Below, in pieces: positions 48,531-58,552 of a stretch of 64,000 nt of DNA. Source of the DNA: Rhinopithecus roxellana (lineage: Eukaryota > Chordata > Mammalia > Primates > Cercopithecidae). The notes below the pieces were generated by a model. The model made no database searches. It had not been told where the DNA came from and worked only from the letters and a program-made list of their open reading frames with translations. Position numbers and translations under genes: made by a program. Within the stretch, counting starts at the first letter, position 1; every line of letters starts with the position of its first letter. The DNA lies in contig NC_044551.1 in NCBI RefSeq assembly GCF_007565055.1, forward strand, positions 98,920,089-98,984,088. Direction: 5' to 3'.

Positions 48531-48626
48531 AAATCCTATTTAAAACAGGCAAGTGCAGACAAAGCTGTGCCTGCAACACAAATAGGAATTAATACTGCCA
48601 GGTAACTGCTTCACAGGTCTAGCTCA

Positions 48627-48836
48627 GTGGATCTCAACTGGGAGTGATTTTGCTCCCGTCATTCAGCAATGTCTGCAGACCTTTCGGGTTGTCACAACTT
48701 GGGGGATAGGGTTAACAATTGGTGAGTAGAGTCCAGGGATGTGTTTAACCTCCTACAACGCACAGGACAGCCTCCAACAACAAAGAATTACTCAGCAGTG
48801 GTACCAGGTTTGAGAAACCCTGGTCTAGCTGGAAAT
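48627..48836 (+). mobile_element. MER20
   Basis: 'ATCTCAACTGGGAGTGATTT', 'GGACAGCCTCCAACAACAAA' and 'GAGAAACCCTGGTCTA'; essentially full length. Confidence 0.9.
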
Positions 48837-49280
48837 AGCAGCTGCAAATCAAAGGCAGCTCCCATTTCCTTATTATTTGGCTATTCATACACAAAGCTAA
48901 ATATACAACATCTCATTCAGTACTTTTTCCCCCAATTGTTAGCACTGGCTTTAAACTGTTGTCCAACAAGCAACAAGTCATTTACCCCTAAGCCACAATA
49001 GGAAAAGTTAAGTAGAGAACAGGATTCTACTTAGTGATAAGGAGGCCAATTTAGCTGTCCTTGGGAATAGATCACTCCCACACTCACTGTTTCTATTCTA
49101 ACAGGACTTTACAGCATTTTCTTCACTGGACAATTTAACAAAAGGATGCTGTGTTACAAGACATGAGAGACAAAAAGGGGAGCTGGGATCTATGTTAGGA
49201 GTGTGTCTACAATTAATACCTCACTATTTAGCCTCTCCGACTGGCCCTGCTTCCTTCTCACTCAAAGTGATTAGGTTTAA
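48837..49280. other. Unique intronic sequence
   Basis: Nothing recognised. Confidence 0.5.
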
Positions 49281-49648
49281 GGGTAGAAATTTCATGGCTG
49301 ATTAGAAATTAATATTGTAATACACATACATCACAAGATTGAAAGTATAACCTTAAATAAGCGAAAATTTCCCAGAAATACCAAAGTCACGAGCAGCAAA
49401 GGAAAAAGACTCTGGATTCGTGAACAAGCTCTTCAAAGCCAGGCAAGGAACTTACTCTTATCTTTGGGTTAAGATTCTGTCTACAAAATGAAGAGGAGAG
49501 AGTAGAAGATCGCTAATGGCCAACTGCAAAATGATATTGATCACAGAAATAAAATCCAACAATCAGGCCCCTTTATACTGAACTAAGGTATCCAGTGCAA
49601 GACGAAGACAGTACTTCGAAAAGTCAAAGTCTCACCGGGTAACACGAG
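49281..49648 (+). repeat. Intronic duplicated block, copy B
   Basis: Partner of 29665-30029, about 19.6 kb away in direct orientation. Similarity ends close to a hairpin at 49649. Stretches of more than 30 identical bases occur around 49461-49490 and 49518-49555. Confidence 0.85.
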
Positions 49649-49677
49649 ATCAGGACGCTGTAGCGCGTTATCCTGAT
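49649..49677. repeat. Short inverted repeat (hairpin)
   Basis: ATCAGGA at 49649-49655 is the exact inverse complement of TCCTGAT at 49671-49677, with an inner CGC/GCG pair. It lies just after the duplicated block and 14 bp before the CTCF-like motif. Confidence 0.7.
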
Positions 49678-49690
49678 GTTTCCCCCACTT

Positions 49691-49704
49691 GCACTAGGGG
49701 GCAG
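49691..49704 (+). promoter_or_regulatory. CTCF-like motif
   Basis: GCACTAGGGGGCAG matches 13 of 14 positions of the CTCF core as I know it (CCASYAGRKGGCRS). It sits in unique sequence about 1.6 kb inside MYO10 intron 1, near the promoter. Confidence 0.55.
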
Positions 49705-49709
49705 AGTTC

Positions 49710-50925
49710 TTCCCAAGGGGCGCCACGGACCCCCGTGGTGCTCAGACAGACTGCAGGAGGACTGCGATCCCTGCAAACTGAATACAAATTTCTCTATTTT
49801 CATCAGATTTTCTAAGGAACCCAGAACACAAAAACAAAAACAACAAAGTTAAGAATCATTGCCCTAGGGGCAGGGCCTCCGTTTTCTGACAGATGCAAGC
49901 AATTAAACACCGGAACTCACTGCAGCCCGAGGGCCCTTTACCACTGGACAACGTGCAACTCTTACAGAAAGTTCTGGTGCCTTTTGACAAGCATAAAAAC
50001 AAAGGTCTATGGACTAGAAAATGCTAGCGTCTCATAATTATATATATTTCACTTTTTAAAAAAAAGGAAAAATATGTATTGATGGATAATTCCTTTCTAG
50101 TCTTCCTTCCACAATGAATGTGGGTATCACATCTGAAACACCACTTTTAAAAACAAGATATGACTACCAAACAAGAATGCATTTATCACTTTGGCCAGTA
50201 TGAAGAGCTGTCTGAGAATAGTCAGTGAGCATGCAGAAAGCAGAATGACTTGAAATATTATATCCAATTAAATCAGATAAACCAAGTCGGCTAACACAGA
50301 GGCAAGCCCTCATCAATCTGATTTGCTGGAAGACTCCAAGGCGGTTCTGCACTCAAAAAACATGCCCTGGCTTTCAACGAAAATCACATCAGACTCTCTC
50401 AACTCAACTAAGTTTACTTTGAGCCACTTCAAACCTCAAACTTAAACAGAATTTATTAAATAAACACAACCAAGAAAGGAAAGGGAGCCAAGAAACCACA
50501 GTAACTCTCGATCCCAGAGGGGGGAAAAGGGGCTCTAAAGTTAAGTTTCAGTGTCCCACCCTCAACGACCCTAAAGAGGGCATCCGTTTCATCTATTAAA
50601 ATAGCCATTGTTAGCCCTAAACAAATTTTCTTTACATTCGAATTCAAAATCTGCATGGACACTCTACACAAATATATGATCTTTTGATCCCAGGGTCTGG
50701 AATTATCCCAAGCCTTAAAAGAGCACTTCTCAGCGAGCAAAGAACTTAAGTCTCCAAGGTTCGGCAGGCAAGGAAAACAGTGACTGATTAAACTCTTGCC
50801 TCTCCTTCTCACACTTCATTAAGCCGTCTCCTCTGGAAGTGTTTGAACCCCTGCACAGGAAGCCCGCACGTTTTGCAAAGGAAATACCAGACCAGACCTT
50901 TCTTGGAGAAAGGCAGGTCCCCGCT
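49710..50925. other. Unique intronic sequence next to the promoter
   Basis: No repeats recognised. A 118-codon minus-strand ORF (50456-50812) has no known domain. Confidence 0.5.
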
Positions 50926-51291
50926 GAACATTTTATTGGGCTTCCTGCACCCGGGCAGTCGAGCGGGCGGATCGCCCCGCCCGGGCCCTGGCGCGCGCCG
51001 CCTCACCTGGCGCGGGGTGTCCCGGGGCGCCCCGAGAGCCAGCCACCCACGCAAACGGAAACGCACCTTCGCTACCTCCCGGAGCAAAGTGCGAGCGCGG
51101 GACAGGACGAAACAAAACCTGCCTGGGCTTACTCATCAGAGACTCCGCGGGGGGGACGGGGGGTGTTCTCAGGAGACTCCCAGAAAGTTGCGCCCTCCCG
51201 GGCTTAGGGAAAAGCACCCAGGGCGCGCGGCGTGGGCAGTCGCCTCCCTCCCTGGGCTCCGGAGGCCAGGTCGGACTGGGAGCGCACTCAC

Positions 51292-51312
51292 CTCGGTGAA
51301 GAAGTTATCCAT
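51292..51312 (-). CDS. MYO10: MYO10 coding exon 1 (MDNFFTE), partial CDS
   Basis: First coding exon of unconventional myosin-X, an actin motor that moves to filopodia tips and carries integrins and other cargo. Seen: on the minus strand an ATG with A at -3 and G at +4 (strong Kozak) opens M-D-N-F-F-T-E, and the seventh codon is followed by GAG|GTGAGT, a consensus donor with intron phase 0. Known: full-length vertebrate myosin-X begins MDNFFTEG and continues into the motor head, IQ motifs, helix/coiled coil, PH domains and MyTH4-FERM tail (about 2,050 residues in human). All of those exons lie outside this window, beyond position 1. The CpG-island setting fits the promoter of the full-length form; the headless isoform starts from an internal promoter and would not use this exon. 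Seven residues are a short match, but start context, donor and promoter agree. Confidence 0.86.
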
Positions 51313-51620
51313 TGTTCCAGCGCAGTCCCAGATTTGCCGAGTGCCGCTCCGGCTCGCGGAAGTCAGCGCCGCCGCGGGTCCGGGGAAACCATGCGTGTCA
51401 CGGCGCCACTCCTGGGAACGCGCGCCCGCGGGGCTCCCCCGCTGCCATTGCCCCGTCCCTTCTTGTCCTTCTCACCTTTTGTTCGCCCAAACCCAAGTCT
51501 CTAACTCGCCCGTCCCGACAGCAGCCTTTGTCTCTTCTTCCTCCAAGTTCCTCACTACTGGGCACAGCGCTCGCGAGCGGAGAACAGCTGGTGGCACATT
51601 CTTCCCCCAAGCGGGGGAGG
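51313..51620 (-). other. MYO10: Probable MYO10 5' UTR and core promoter zone
   Basis: GC-rich DNA directly upstream of the MYO10 ATG on the minus strand. No TATA box is visible, which fits a CpG-island promoter with dispersed starts. The transcription start cannot be placed from sequence; the outer limit is a guess. A perfect 12-bp palindrome with a TCGCGA core sits at 51568-51579. Confidence 0.5.
51568..51579. promoter_or_regulatory. Palindrome with TCGCGA core
   Basis: CGCTCGCGAGCG is a perfect 12-bp palindrome in the promoter. Its CTCGCGAG core resembles the TCTCGCGAGA element common in CpG-island promoters, with both outer bases different. Function is inferred only. Confidence 0.4.
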
Positions 51621-51810
51621 GCGGCGGGGTGCTGGCGAGCGCGGCCCCCTCCCTCTGCACTCCGGCCGGGGGCCCTCGAGGCGGGCAGGAGGACAGCCGG
51701 CCGCAAAGTGAGCCGGAGACGCGATCCCCGCGCGAGCGCTCCGGAGGTGAGCAGTCCCGAGCCGCGGCTCAGCCAGCTCTCGCCCGCGGGACTGCAGCCC
51801 GGCGACCTCG

Positions 51811-51938
51811 CCCCGCCCTCCCGCACCCGGCCCCGCCCTCCCGCACCCGGCCCCGCCCTCCCGCACCCGGCCCCGCCCTCCCGCACCCGGCCCCGCCCTC
51901 CCGCACCCGGCCCCGCCCTCCCGCACCCGGCCCCGCCC
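51811..51938. repeat. 20-bp GC-box minisatellite, six perfect copies plus partial
   Basis: Unit CCCCGCCCTCCCGCACCCGG repeated at 51811, 51831, 51851, 51871, 51891 and 51911 without a mismatch, then a partial unit at 51931. Each unit carries one GC box, so the array is a dense Sp/KLF-type site cluster about 500-625 bp upstream of the MYO10 ATG. The unit is not a multiple of three and has no stop in any frame, which explains the long false ORFs here on both strands. Confidence 0.97.
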
Positions 51939-52207
51939 CCAGGAGCTTGGCCCTCCGCCAACCCCGCCCGCGCTTCCACACCGTCTGGCCCCGCCCGGGC
52001 GGAGCGCCCCGCCCCATTACCACCCAGGCCCCGCCCACTCTGCCCCCCAAGCAGCCGCAGGCTCTGTAGCGGACTCCGGAGGGGGCCGCGTGTTTCCCCA
52101 GGTCTCCCCACCTCGGCGTGGGCGGGGGATTTGACTCTTCCCGCTGCAGAGAGAGACTAAATAATCGCTTAGAGGGGAGGGGAAGAAGGGACTAGGGGCT
52201 TCTTTTG

Positions 52208-52337
52208 TGCCTTTGATGTTTAGCAGACCCTGGAACCGGCGCAACACGGATCTCATTAATGCAGCCTGGCAGACGAGCGATCTCGGGGAAGGAAGCGCTG
52301 GCAGCGGAGCTGCCCGGGCTGCGGGGCCAGATCAAAG
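52208..52337. promoter_or_regulatory. Two TCF/LEF-like sites upstream of MYO10
   Basis: CTTTGAT at 52211-52217 and AGATCAAAG at 52329-52337 match the TCF/LEF core in opposite orientations. They lie at the outer edge of the CpG island. Motif matches only. Confidence 0.35.
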
Positions 52338-52594
52338 CGGAAGACGGAGGCTAATCAGAATTTCTGGAAGTTGCATTCCGTGTTGAGTTTCTCTCCTGCC
52401 GTCGGGTTTGCATAAGACGTTTGCCTAACAGCGGGGAAATGCAGTTTTGAAACTGGAAGGGGACGTGGCCAATATCACCTTTAAAAATGTGACCCTTTTC
52501 CTAGACCTCAAGGAAGCAGAGATGGCAGATGGCACTGAGATGGATGAATGATCAAACCCACCTGGTACTGAGTTCCGTTTCCTCTAGGGCAGTT

Positions 52595-52705
52595 CTTTTA
52601 ACTTTATGCTGTGCGAGGGTCACCTGGGGACCTTGTTAGAACGCAGGCTGGAACAATCTGCTTTTCTAACAGGCTTCCAGGTGCCCATCAGATGCTATCT
52701 GGTTC
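52595..52705 (+). mobile_element. MER5A-like
   Basis: 'GGTCACCTGGGGACCTTGTT' and 'TCTGCTTTTCTAACAGGCTT' fit MER5A (hAT-Charlie). Confidence 0.65.
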
Positions 52706-52843
52706 TGTGCTGAACGAAGGCTTGTCTGTAACATGTAGAGAAATTAAGAGTAAACTTTTGTAGCAATGTAATAATGCCACGACATCCAAGCACATGATCA
52801 GTGGACTCTTTGAACCGAGTATAAACCAGTTTGGGTGTTGTCA

Positions 52844-52865
52844 GACTCACGTGGTGAGTCACACC
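52844..52865. promoter_or_regulatory. Composite palindrome: E-box, AP-1 and T-box motifs
   Basis: GACTCACGTGGTGAGTC (52844-52860) has perfect 7-bp inverted arms around a 3-bp spacer. It contains a CACGTG E-box (52848-52853), a full AP-1 site TGAGTCA (52855-52861) and runs into TCACACCT (52858-52865), a T-box half-site. It lies about 1.5 kb upstream of the MYO10 ATG in non-repeat DNA. Confidence 0.4.
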
Positions 52866-55800
52866 TGGCGCCGCAGTGTATTGGTACCTGGCGGACTGGG
52901 AACAAAAATGGCTGGTTCTTCACTACAAACGAGTTGAGATGCTCTCTCCAGGGAATGTGCCAGCTGCTACTCAACCCTTAAAACTCAGCTCACAAAGTCA
53001 CGTCTTCCAGGGGCAGGAACCCTTCCCAAAAATACTACTCCACTCACCCCACCCAAGCTCCCCCTAAGCACTGGGCTAGATGCCCACTCTAGGATTCATT
53101 CCTAAGACTGTTGGGGAACCTATATAATGTTATAAGGGTCTTTCTCTTGGTGTCCTTCCTATCCACAGTTGGGAGAATAGTGGCTCCTTGTGGGAAGGAC
53201 TGTGCTTTAAAATGAGTATCCCCAGGCTGTCTCACAGCATGAATGAATGAATGAATGAATGGATGAAAGAAACATCCTTCTGTAATCCTTATGGGGAAAG
53301 TCAAGCATGTTTGTAACTTATGCCAGTCCAGTTCTTCACCGTTAATATCATTGCTCCCACCTCACTTCCCCTAGAAAGAGTCTAGGTGTAAATTAGTTAA
53401 TATTGTGCAGTGTTGTTCTATTTCACAGATTTACACGCTTAAGGCTCTGAGCCATTAAAGCTTGTGTCCAAGGTGGCAAGGAAAGTGAAGATGGAATCAG
53501 GAGAAATACCAACAACCCCAGGCACCAATCAAAGTGCTTAGTCAAATGGGTCCTGCAACCACTGGTGTTCAGATACTGGAGCAGAACAATTACAGTCATT
53601 ATGGTATTAATCTGCACACAACATCTCTGCCAGAGAAATTACCAGGGAGATTGTTGAAGTGAGAGTGTGGGTGTGACTTTGTTCCCAGCATCAGCCCAGC
53701 CACTGATACCTTGAGCAACCTTGCCATGTCATTTCAGGAGTTGCTTTCCATATCGGCTCGTCAGTTATAACAAATGTACCACACTAATGCAACATGTTAA
53801 TAATAGGGGCAAGTGAAGGTGAGGGGCTAGGAGTCTGTGAACACTCTCTGTACTTTCTGCCCAATTTTTATGTAAGCCTAAAACTGTTTTTTTAAAAGTC
53901 TACTAATTTTTTAAAAGTGATTTTCCTGACAATTAAGAAGATATTGTTAATAATTGGCCCCCAATTTGACTCACAAAGAATCGTGAACCAGATCCAATAT
54001 GTAAAGTTTAGATTTTACTGAATCATTTTATTTCTTCAAAAAGCTTACATCATAAGTTAACAGGGTAAAAAAGTTTTTTTAAAAAAAGCTTACATCCATG
54101 TTTTATAAATGTTGATCCCTGGATCACCTTATCAGTTGCTAAAAAGAAAAAAAAGGAAACTGACTCCGAATCTCTGTGGCAAATTGATTACCTAAGAATT
54201 TGCATTTTTTATTTCTTTACCTGTGGATTCTATTGAAAGAATTTACATTTTAATAAGCACCCAGATAACCAGTTCAGAGTTTGCGAATCGCCACTTTAGG
54301 TTATCAGAATTCATCAGCTTTTCTGTATATCCCCATATTCTCAAAAAGGTGTAAGATAAGCTGTGGCAGCAAGACTCTTACTTGCTGAACAGCAAAATGC
54401 ATGTTCTAAATAAGATATCTAACCCTCAAGTATTTGGGTTGAATCAGTTGTTAAAAAGCAGCATGTTAAATTTATAAGGGCTTTGACGGGATTGGACAGA
54501 GACTGGGAAGCATTTTAAATCAATAGATTTCTAAGAATATCCACTATTGTTACCATTTCTTAAAATTTAAGTGCTTCCTCTGAGAGAGTTGTGCTAACCA
54601 CTGGACAAAGCAGTTTAGGCTAAAACGATTAAACCCTGCCCTCTGAGAAGTGACAGAGGCACAAGCATGGTAGCAATAGGAGGATGAGTGCGTTTCTGTG
54701 AGGCAAAGGTCTGTCTCAACTCTCTGTCCTGTCTTCCAGACAAGCAGAGTATGACATTTTCAAAATAAAACACCCCAAAAGCTCAAATTAAATTATCTTA
54801 TTTAGTGGCATACAGTAATCCACAATCAACAAAATTTTAATACTGATTGGATCATTTCCCCACTGAAAGGGAGAGTTGCATATGTATATTTGTGAGTTAA
54901 GTAGTAACAATCTTCTGTTTTTGCTCTCTACCAACAGTTGGTTTGCTTTTAGTTGAAACGGGTTGTCTAATTTCCTTTGTGAATTCAAATTGAGTTCCTT
55001 TTGTTGTTGCTGCTGCTGCTATTCCTTGTCTTGATGTGTCTTGGGGTGTAGGGTCTTTTCCATTATCTTTTTTTTAAAATTATGATTAAATACTCACCCC
55101 TTAATTGCCCCTGTTAGGATAATGGCTTAATTACTAGTTTCAGAAAGGGAAAGTTCTCAAAGTTTCTTTCACACAAATTAGAAGTTAATAACTGACAATT
55201 CTAAAGTCCTTTCATGCTTAACTAAACGGCAGTCCATGCTTTGGGCTCACCCTTTTGGATGTTTAAAACATCAAATGTTTTTGTCTTCTCGAAAAAACAA
55301 AAGGGAATTTTTTTTAGTGTGCTTTAAATTTTTACACAAGTACTTCTTTTATTTCTCCTAACTTAGAATTCAGAAATCCTCAAGAGAATTTTTTTTTTTT
55401 CTGCTGAAACTGAAAACAACTGTAGGTGGTTTCAACAGAACAAATTTTGGGGAAAATACCTGAAATGTTTCACATTGTAATAGAATTAAGTACAGAAGAA
55501 TAAACGTAGAACTAAAATGGGGATAAGACACTGGAAGAACTCATTTCTGCCAGGAGTCATATTTCTCTACAAGATGAGCTAGGGCTAGGATGTCATTCAC
55601 CTCATCAGAAAGCCTGTGATGGACAGTTAATTCTAACTAAATCCCCATCACTTCAAACTACAGCAAGAATGCCTCCTACAGGTGATATCCTACAAAAATC
55701 ATGGAGTGTTAGTTTCACAAATTAATCAGTTTTCATGTTTGGGGCTGGTCCTATTGCATATAATAAAGATAAAAGTACAAAAATCCCTGAAACCCTGAAA

Positions 55801-56065
55801 AGCTCCCTAATGACTAAGCCCACTTGGAGCTGTTTGACATTTCGCTTTCTCTCTCGATGTTTTTGTGCCTTTATGACCCTCTCTCTTCCATTACTCCAGG
55901 GTGGCTCAGAGACTGACTGCAAAGTTTATCATCTCTCTACCATTATTGTTAGTCACAACATGTTTGCCACTTCCAAACCTTGTGTCCTCCCTTATTCCTC
56001 TTGCTTGCATCTTCAGCCTTTCCCGCTCAGTATCCAAGCCAATAAACATGATTGTGTCGGCTCTG
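52866..56065. other. Unique, AT-rich upstream flank
   Basis: About 3.2 kb with no Alu. A possible MER5-like relic lies near 54160-54300. ORFs of up to 111 codons show no domain. Confidence 0.5.
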
Positions 56066-56069
56066 TTTG

Positions 56070-56330
56070 AAAACAGCTGCTCCTTAACCCAATTGCTCTC
56101 TGAACTACTGGAGCATCTCTCTTCAAATGCCCAACTTTTCACTGCTGTACTTCATCCTCCAAGCAATCAACCCTTAAACCCCTCATGATCTGATTTTTGT
56201 CCCCCATCCCACTCTCTTGAAAGTCACTGTAACCTCAGATCTCAAATTCAACACCCTGTTCTCTAATTTCACTCTCCTTGACATCCCCTCTTTAAAAATT
56301 CTCTAACTTCTTAGCTTCAGAGCAAGCTTC
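56070..56330 (+). mobile_element. Possible L2 (CR1-clade LINE) ORF2 relic
   Basis: CT-rich text such as 'TCTCTTGAAAGTCACTGTAA' and 'TTTCACTCTCCTTGACATCC' resembles L2 reverse-transcriptase-region DNA. Broken and weak. Confidence 0.4.
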
Positions 56331-56489
56331 ATAGGTGTGCAACCCATATAGTTAACTGCACAGAGCCCTAAGCGCCTCAGGCATGGTTTAATATTCTGTT
56401 GTTCCTATCTTAAAATTATTTTTTGCATTTATTTACTTATTTTTTTGTTAGGCATCAGATGACAGCAAACACAACTTTTTCTTAATAGG

Positions 56490-56746
56490 TTGAATGAAGA
56501 ACTAGTATTTGATAGCACAACAGGGTGACTATAGCAACAATAATTTATTGCATATTTTTAAATAACTGAAAGGGTGGAATTATAATGTTCATAACACAAA
56601 GAAAAGATAAATCCTTGAGGCGATGAATACCCTGATCACAATTACAAATAATGCAATTATTACACATTGTATGCCTGTATCCACACATCACGTGTACCCC
56701 CTAAATATATGCATTATGTACTGATAATAATAAAAATGAAAATAAT
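56490..56746 (+). mobile_element. L1 3' UTR end
   Basis: 'GATAGCACAACAGGGTGACT', 'CAATAATTTATTGCATATTT' and 'TTATTACACATTGTATGCCT' match L1MA/L1PB-type 3' ends. An Alu follows at its tail. Confidence 0.8.
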
Positions 56747-57045
56747 TGCTGGGCATGGTGGCTTATGCCTATAATCCCAGCACTTTGGGGGCAAGGCGGG
56801 CGGATCACGAGGTAGGAAAATCGAGACCATCCTGACTAACACAATTAAACCCCATCTCTACTAAAAATACAAAAAATTAGCTGGGGGCCTGTAGTCCCAG
56901 CTACTCGAGACGCTGAGGCAGGAAAATGGCGTGAACACGGGAGGCGGAGCTTGCAGTGAGCCGAGTTTGCGCCACTGCACTCCAGCCTGGGTGACAGAGT
57001 GAGACTCAGTCTCAAAATAAATAAATACATACATACATACATAAG
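56747..57045 (+). mobile_element. AluY-like with small deletions
   Basis: Lacks a stretch of the second-monomer start ('GCTGGGGGCCTGTAG'). Tail AAAT/ACAT. Confidence 0.92.
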
Positions 57046-57344
57046 TTTATTTTATTTTCTTGAGACCAAGTTTCACTCCTGTCGCCCAAGCTGGAGTGCA
57101 ATGGCGTGATCTCCACTCACTGCAGCCTCTGCCTCCTGGATTCAAGTGATTCTCCTGCCTCAGACTCCGGAGTAGGTGGAACTACAGGCGCCTGCCATCA
57201 AGCCCAGTTAATTTTTTGTGTCTTTAGTAGAGACAGGGTTTCACCATGTTAGCTAGGCTGATCTCAAATTCCTGACCTCGGGTGATCCACCTGCCTCGGC
57301 CTCCCAAAGTGCTGGGATTACAGGCATGAGCCACCGTGACTGGC
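57046..57344 (-). mobile_element. Alu
   Basis: Full-length, starting tail to tail with the preceding Alu. Confidence 0.93.
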
Positions 57345-57379
57345 CTGAAAAGTTTTCAATATGTATATTTACATTATTT

Positions 57380-57486
57380 AAAAATACAAAACGCTTCATA
57401 AATTTGTGTGTCATCCTTGAGCAGGGGCTATGCTCATCTTCTCTGTCTTGCTTTAATTTTAGTATATATGCTGCCGAAGTGAGCAC
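57380..57486 (-). pseudogene. U6 snRNA pseudogene (RNU6 type)
   Basis: On the minus strand the sequence begins GTGCTCACTTCGGCAGCA, follows U6 snRNA over its whole 107-nt length including the ACAGAGA region and the GCTCAAGGATGACAC segment, and ends with a T run. About 16 differences from the functional RNA by eye. No U6-type proximal element or TATA box is evident upstream, so it is most likely a dead L1-mobilised copy. It lies between two minus-strand Alu-type elements. Confidence 0.92.
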
Positions 57487-57494
57487 AAAAGAAT

Positions 57495-57628
57495 TTTTAT
57501 TTTAGAGACAGAGGGTACAGTGGCACAATCATAGCTGACTGCAACCTTGAACTCCTGGCCTCAAGAGATCCTCCCACCTTGGCCTCCCAAAACACTGGGA
57601 TTACAGGTGTGGAGCCACTGCAATGGCC
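57495..57628 (-). mobile_element. Free left Alu monomer (FLAM-like)
   Basis: Single monomer directly beside the U6 pseudogene. Confidence 0.82.
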
Positions 57629-57634
57629 ATTAAT

Positions 57635-57942
57635 TTTTTTTTTTTTTTTTTTTTTTTGAGACTGAGTCTTACTCTGTCACCCAGGCAGGAATGCAGTGGC
57701 ATGATCTCCGCTTACTGCAACCACCTCCACCCTCTGGGTTCAAACGATTCTCATGCCTCAGCCTCCCAAGTAGCTAGAATTACAGGCACCTGCCACTATG
57801 CCCAGCTAATTTCTGTATTTTTACTAGAGATGAGGTTTTACCATGTTGGCCGGGCTGGTCTCGAACTCCTGACCTCAAGTGATCCACTCACCTCGGCCTC
57901 CCAAAGTGCTGGGATTACAGGCATGAGCCACCACACCCAGCC
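57635..57942 (-). mobile_element. Alu
   Basis: Full-length with about 23-T (A-tail) start. Confidence 0.93.
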
Positions 57943-57954
57943 TAATATATATAT

Positions 57955-58256
57955 ATATTTTGTTTTGTTTTGTTTTGTTTGAGACGGAGCCTTGCTCTGT
58001 CGCCCAGGCTAGAGTGCAATGGTGTGATCTTGGCTCATTGCACCCTCCACCTCCTGGGTTCAAGTGACTCTTCTGCCTCAGTCTCCCGAGTAGCTGGGAC
58101 TACAGGCACATGCCACAATGCCCGGCTAATTTTTTGTATTTTTAATAGAGACGGGGTTTTTGTTAATCAGGATTGTCTCGATCTCCTGACCTCATGAGTT
58201 GCCCACCTCAACCTTTCAAAGTGCTGAGATTACAGGCGTGAGTCTCCGCGCCTGGC
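57955..58256 (-). mobile_element. AluY-like
   Basis: Tail is (GTTTT)n; short deletion near 'GTTTTTGTTAATCAGG'. Confidence 0.92.
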
Positions 58257-58258
<2 letters not shown>

Positions 58259-58291
<33 letters not shown>

Positions 58292-58552
58292 AGACAGAGT
58301 CTGGTTCTGTGGCCCAGGTTGGAGTGCAGTGGTGGGATCTCGGCTCACTGCAAGCTCGCCATTCTCCTGCCTTGGCCTCCAGAGTAGCTGGGACTACAGG
58401 CGCCCGCCATCATGTCCGGCTTTTTTCTGTTTTTAGTAGAGTCGGGGTTTCACTGTGTTAGCCAGGATGATCTTGATCTCCTGACCCTGTGATCCGCCCG
58501 CCTCGGCCTCCCAAAGTGCTGGAATTACAGGCGTGAGCCACCGCACCCGGCC
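58259..58552 (-). mobile_element. AluY-like with deletion
   Basis: About 30-T tail; lacks about 22 bp around 'GCAAGCTCGCCATTC'. Confidence 0.92.

Larger units (their letters stand above)
1..51291 (-). other. MYO10: MYO10 intron 1 (5' part, continues past position 1)
   Basis: Runs from the GTGAGT donor at 51291 to the left edge. No acceptor plus coding exon matching myosin-X was found. Human MYO10 also has a very long first intron. The contents are almost entirely interspersed repeats and unique non-coding DNA. Confidence 0.8.
50930..52340. promoter_or_regulatory. MYO10: CpG island / MYO10 promoter
   Basis: Sharp rise in G+C and CpG compared with both flanks, free of Alus although the neighbourhood is crowded with them. 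Many GC boxes (CCCCGCCC on the plus strand) lie between 51810 and 52035. No TATA box seen. It contains MYO10 exon 1, so the main direction is the minus strand. An outward transcript on the plus strand is possible but nothing in the sequence proves one. Confidence 0.85.

Noticed and set aside
51398..52111. Minus-strand 237-codon ORF over the promoter
   Set aside because: Gly/Ala/Arg-rich translation of the minisatellite upstream of the MYO10 start; no domain, and it does not join the MDNFFTE frame as a known isoform.
50843..52160. Plus-strand ORFs of 408 and 282 codons across the CpG island
   Set aside because: Frames stay open because of high G+C and the stop-free 20-bp array; composition is Pro/Arg/Ala-rich with no domain, and overlapping frames and the opposite strand are equally open.
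55735..56188. Overlapping ORFs of 95-111 codons
   Set aside because: Partly in a possible L2 relic; no domain seen.
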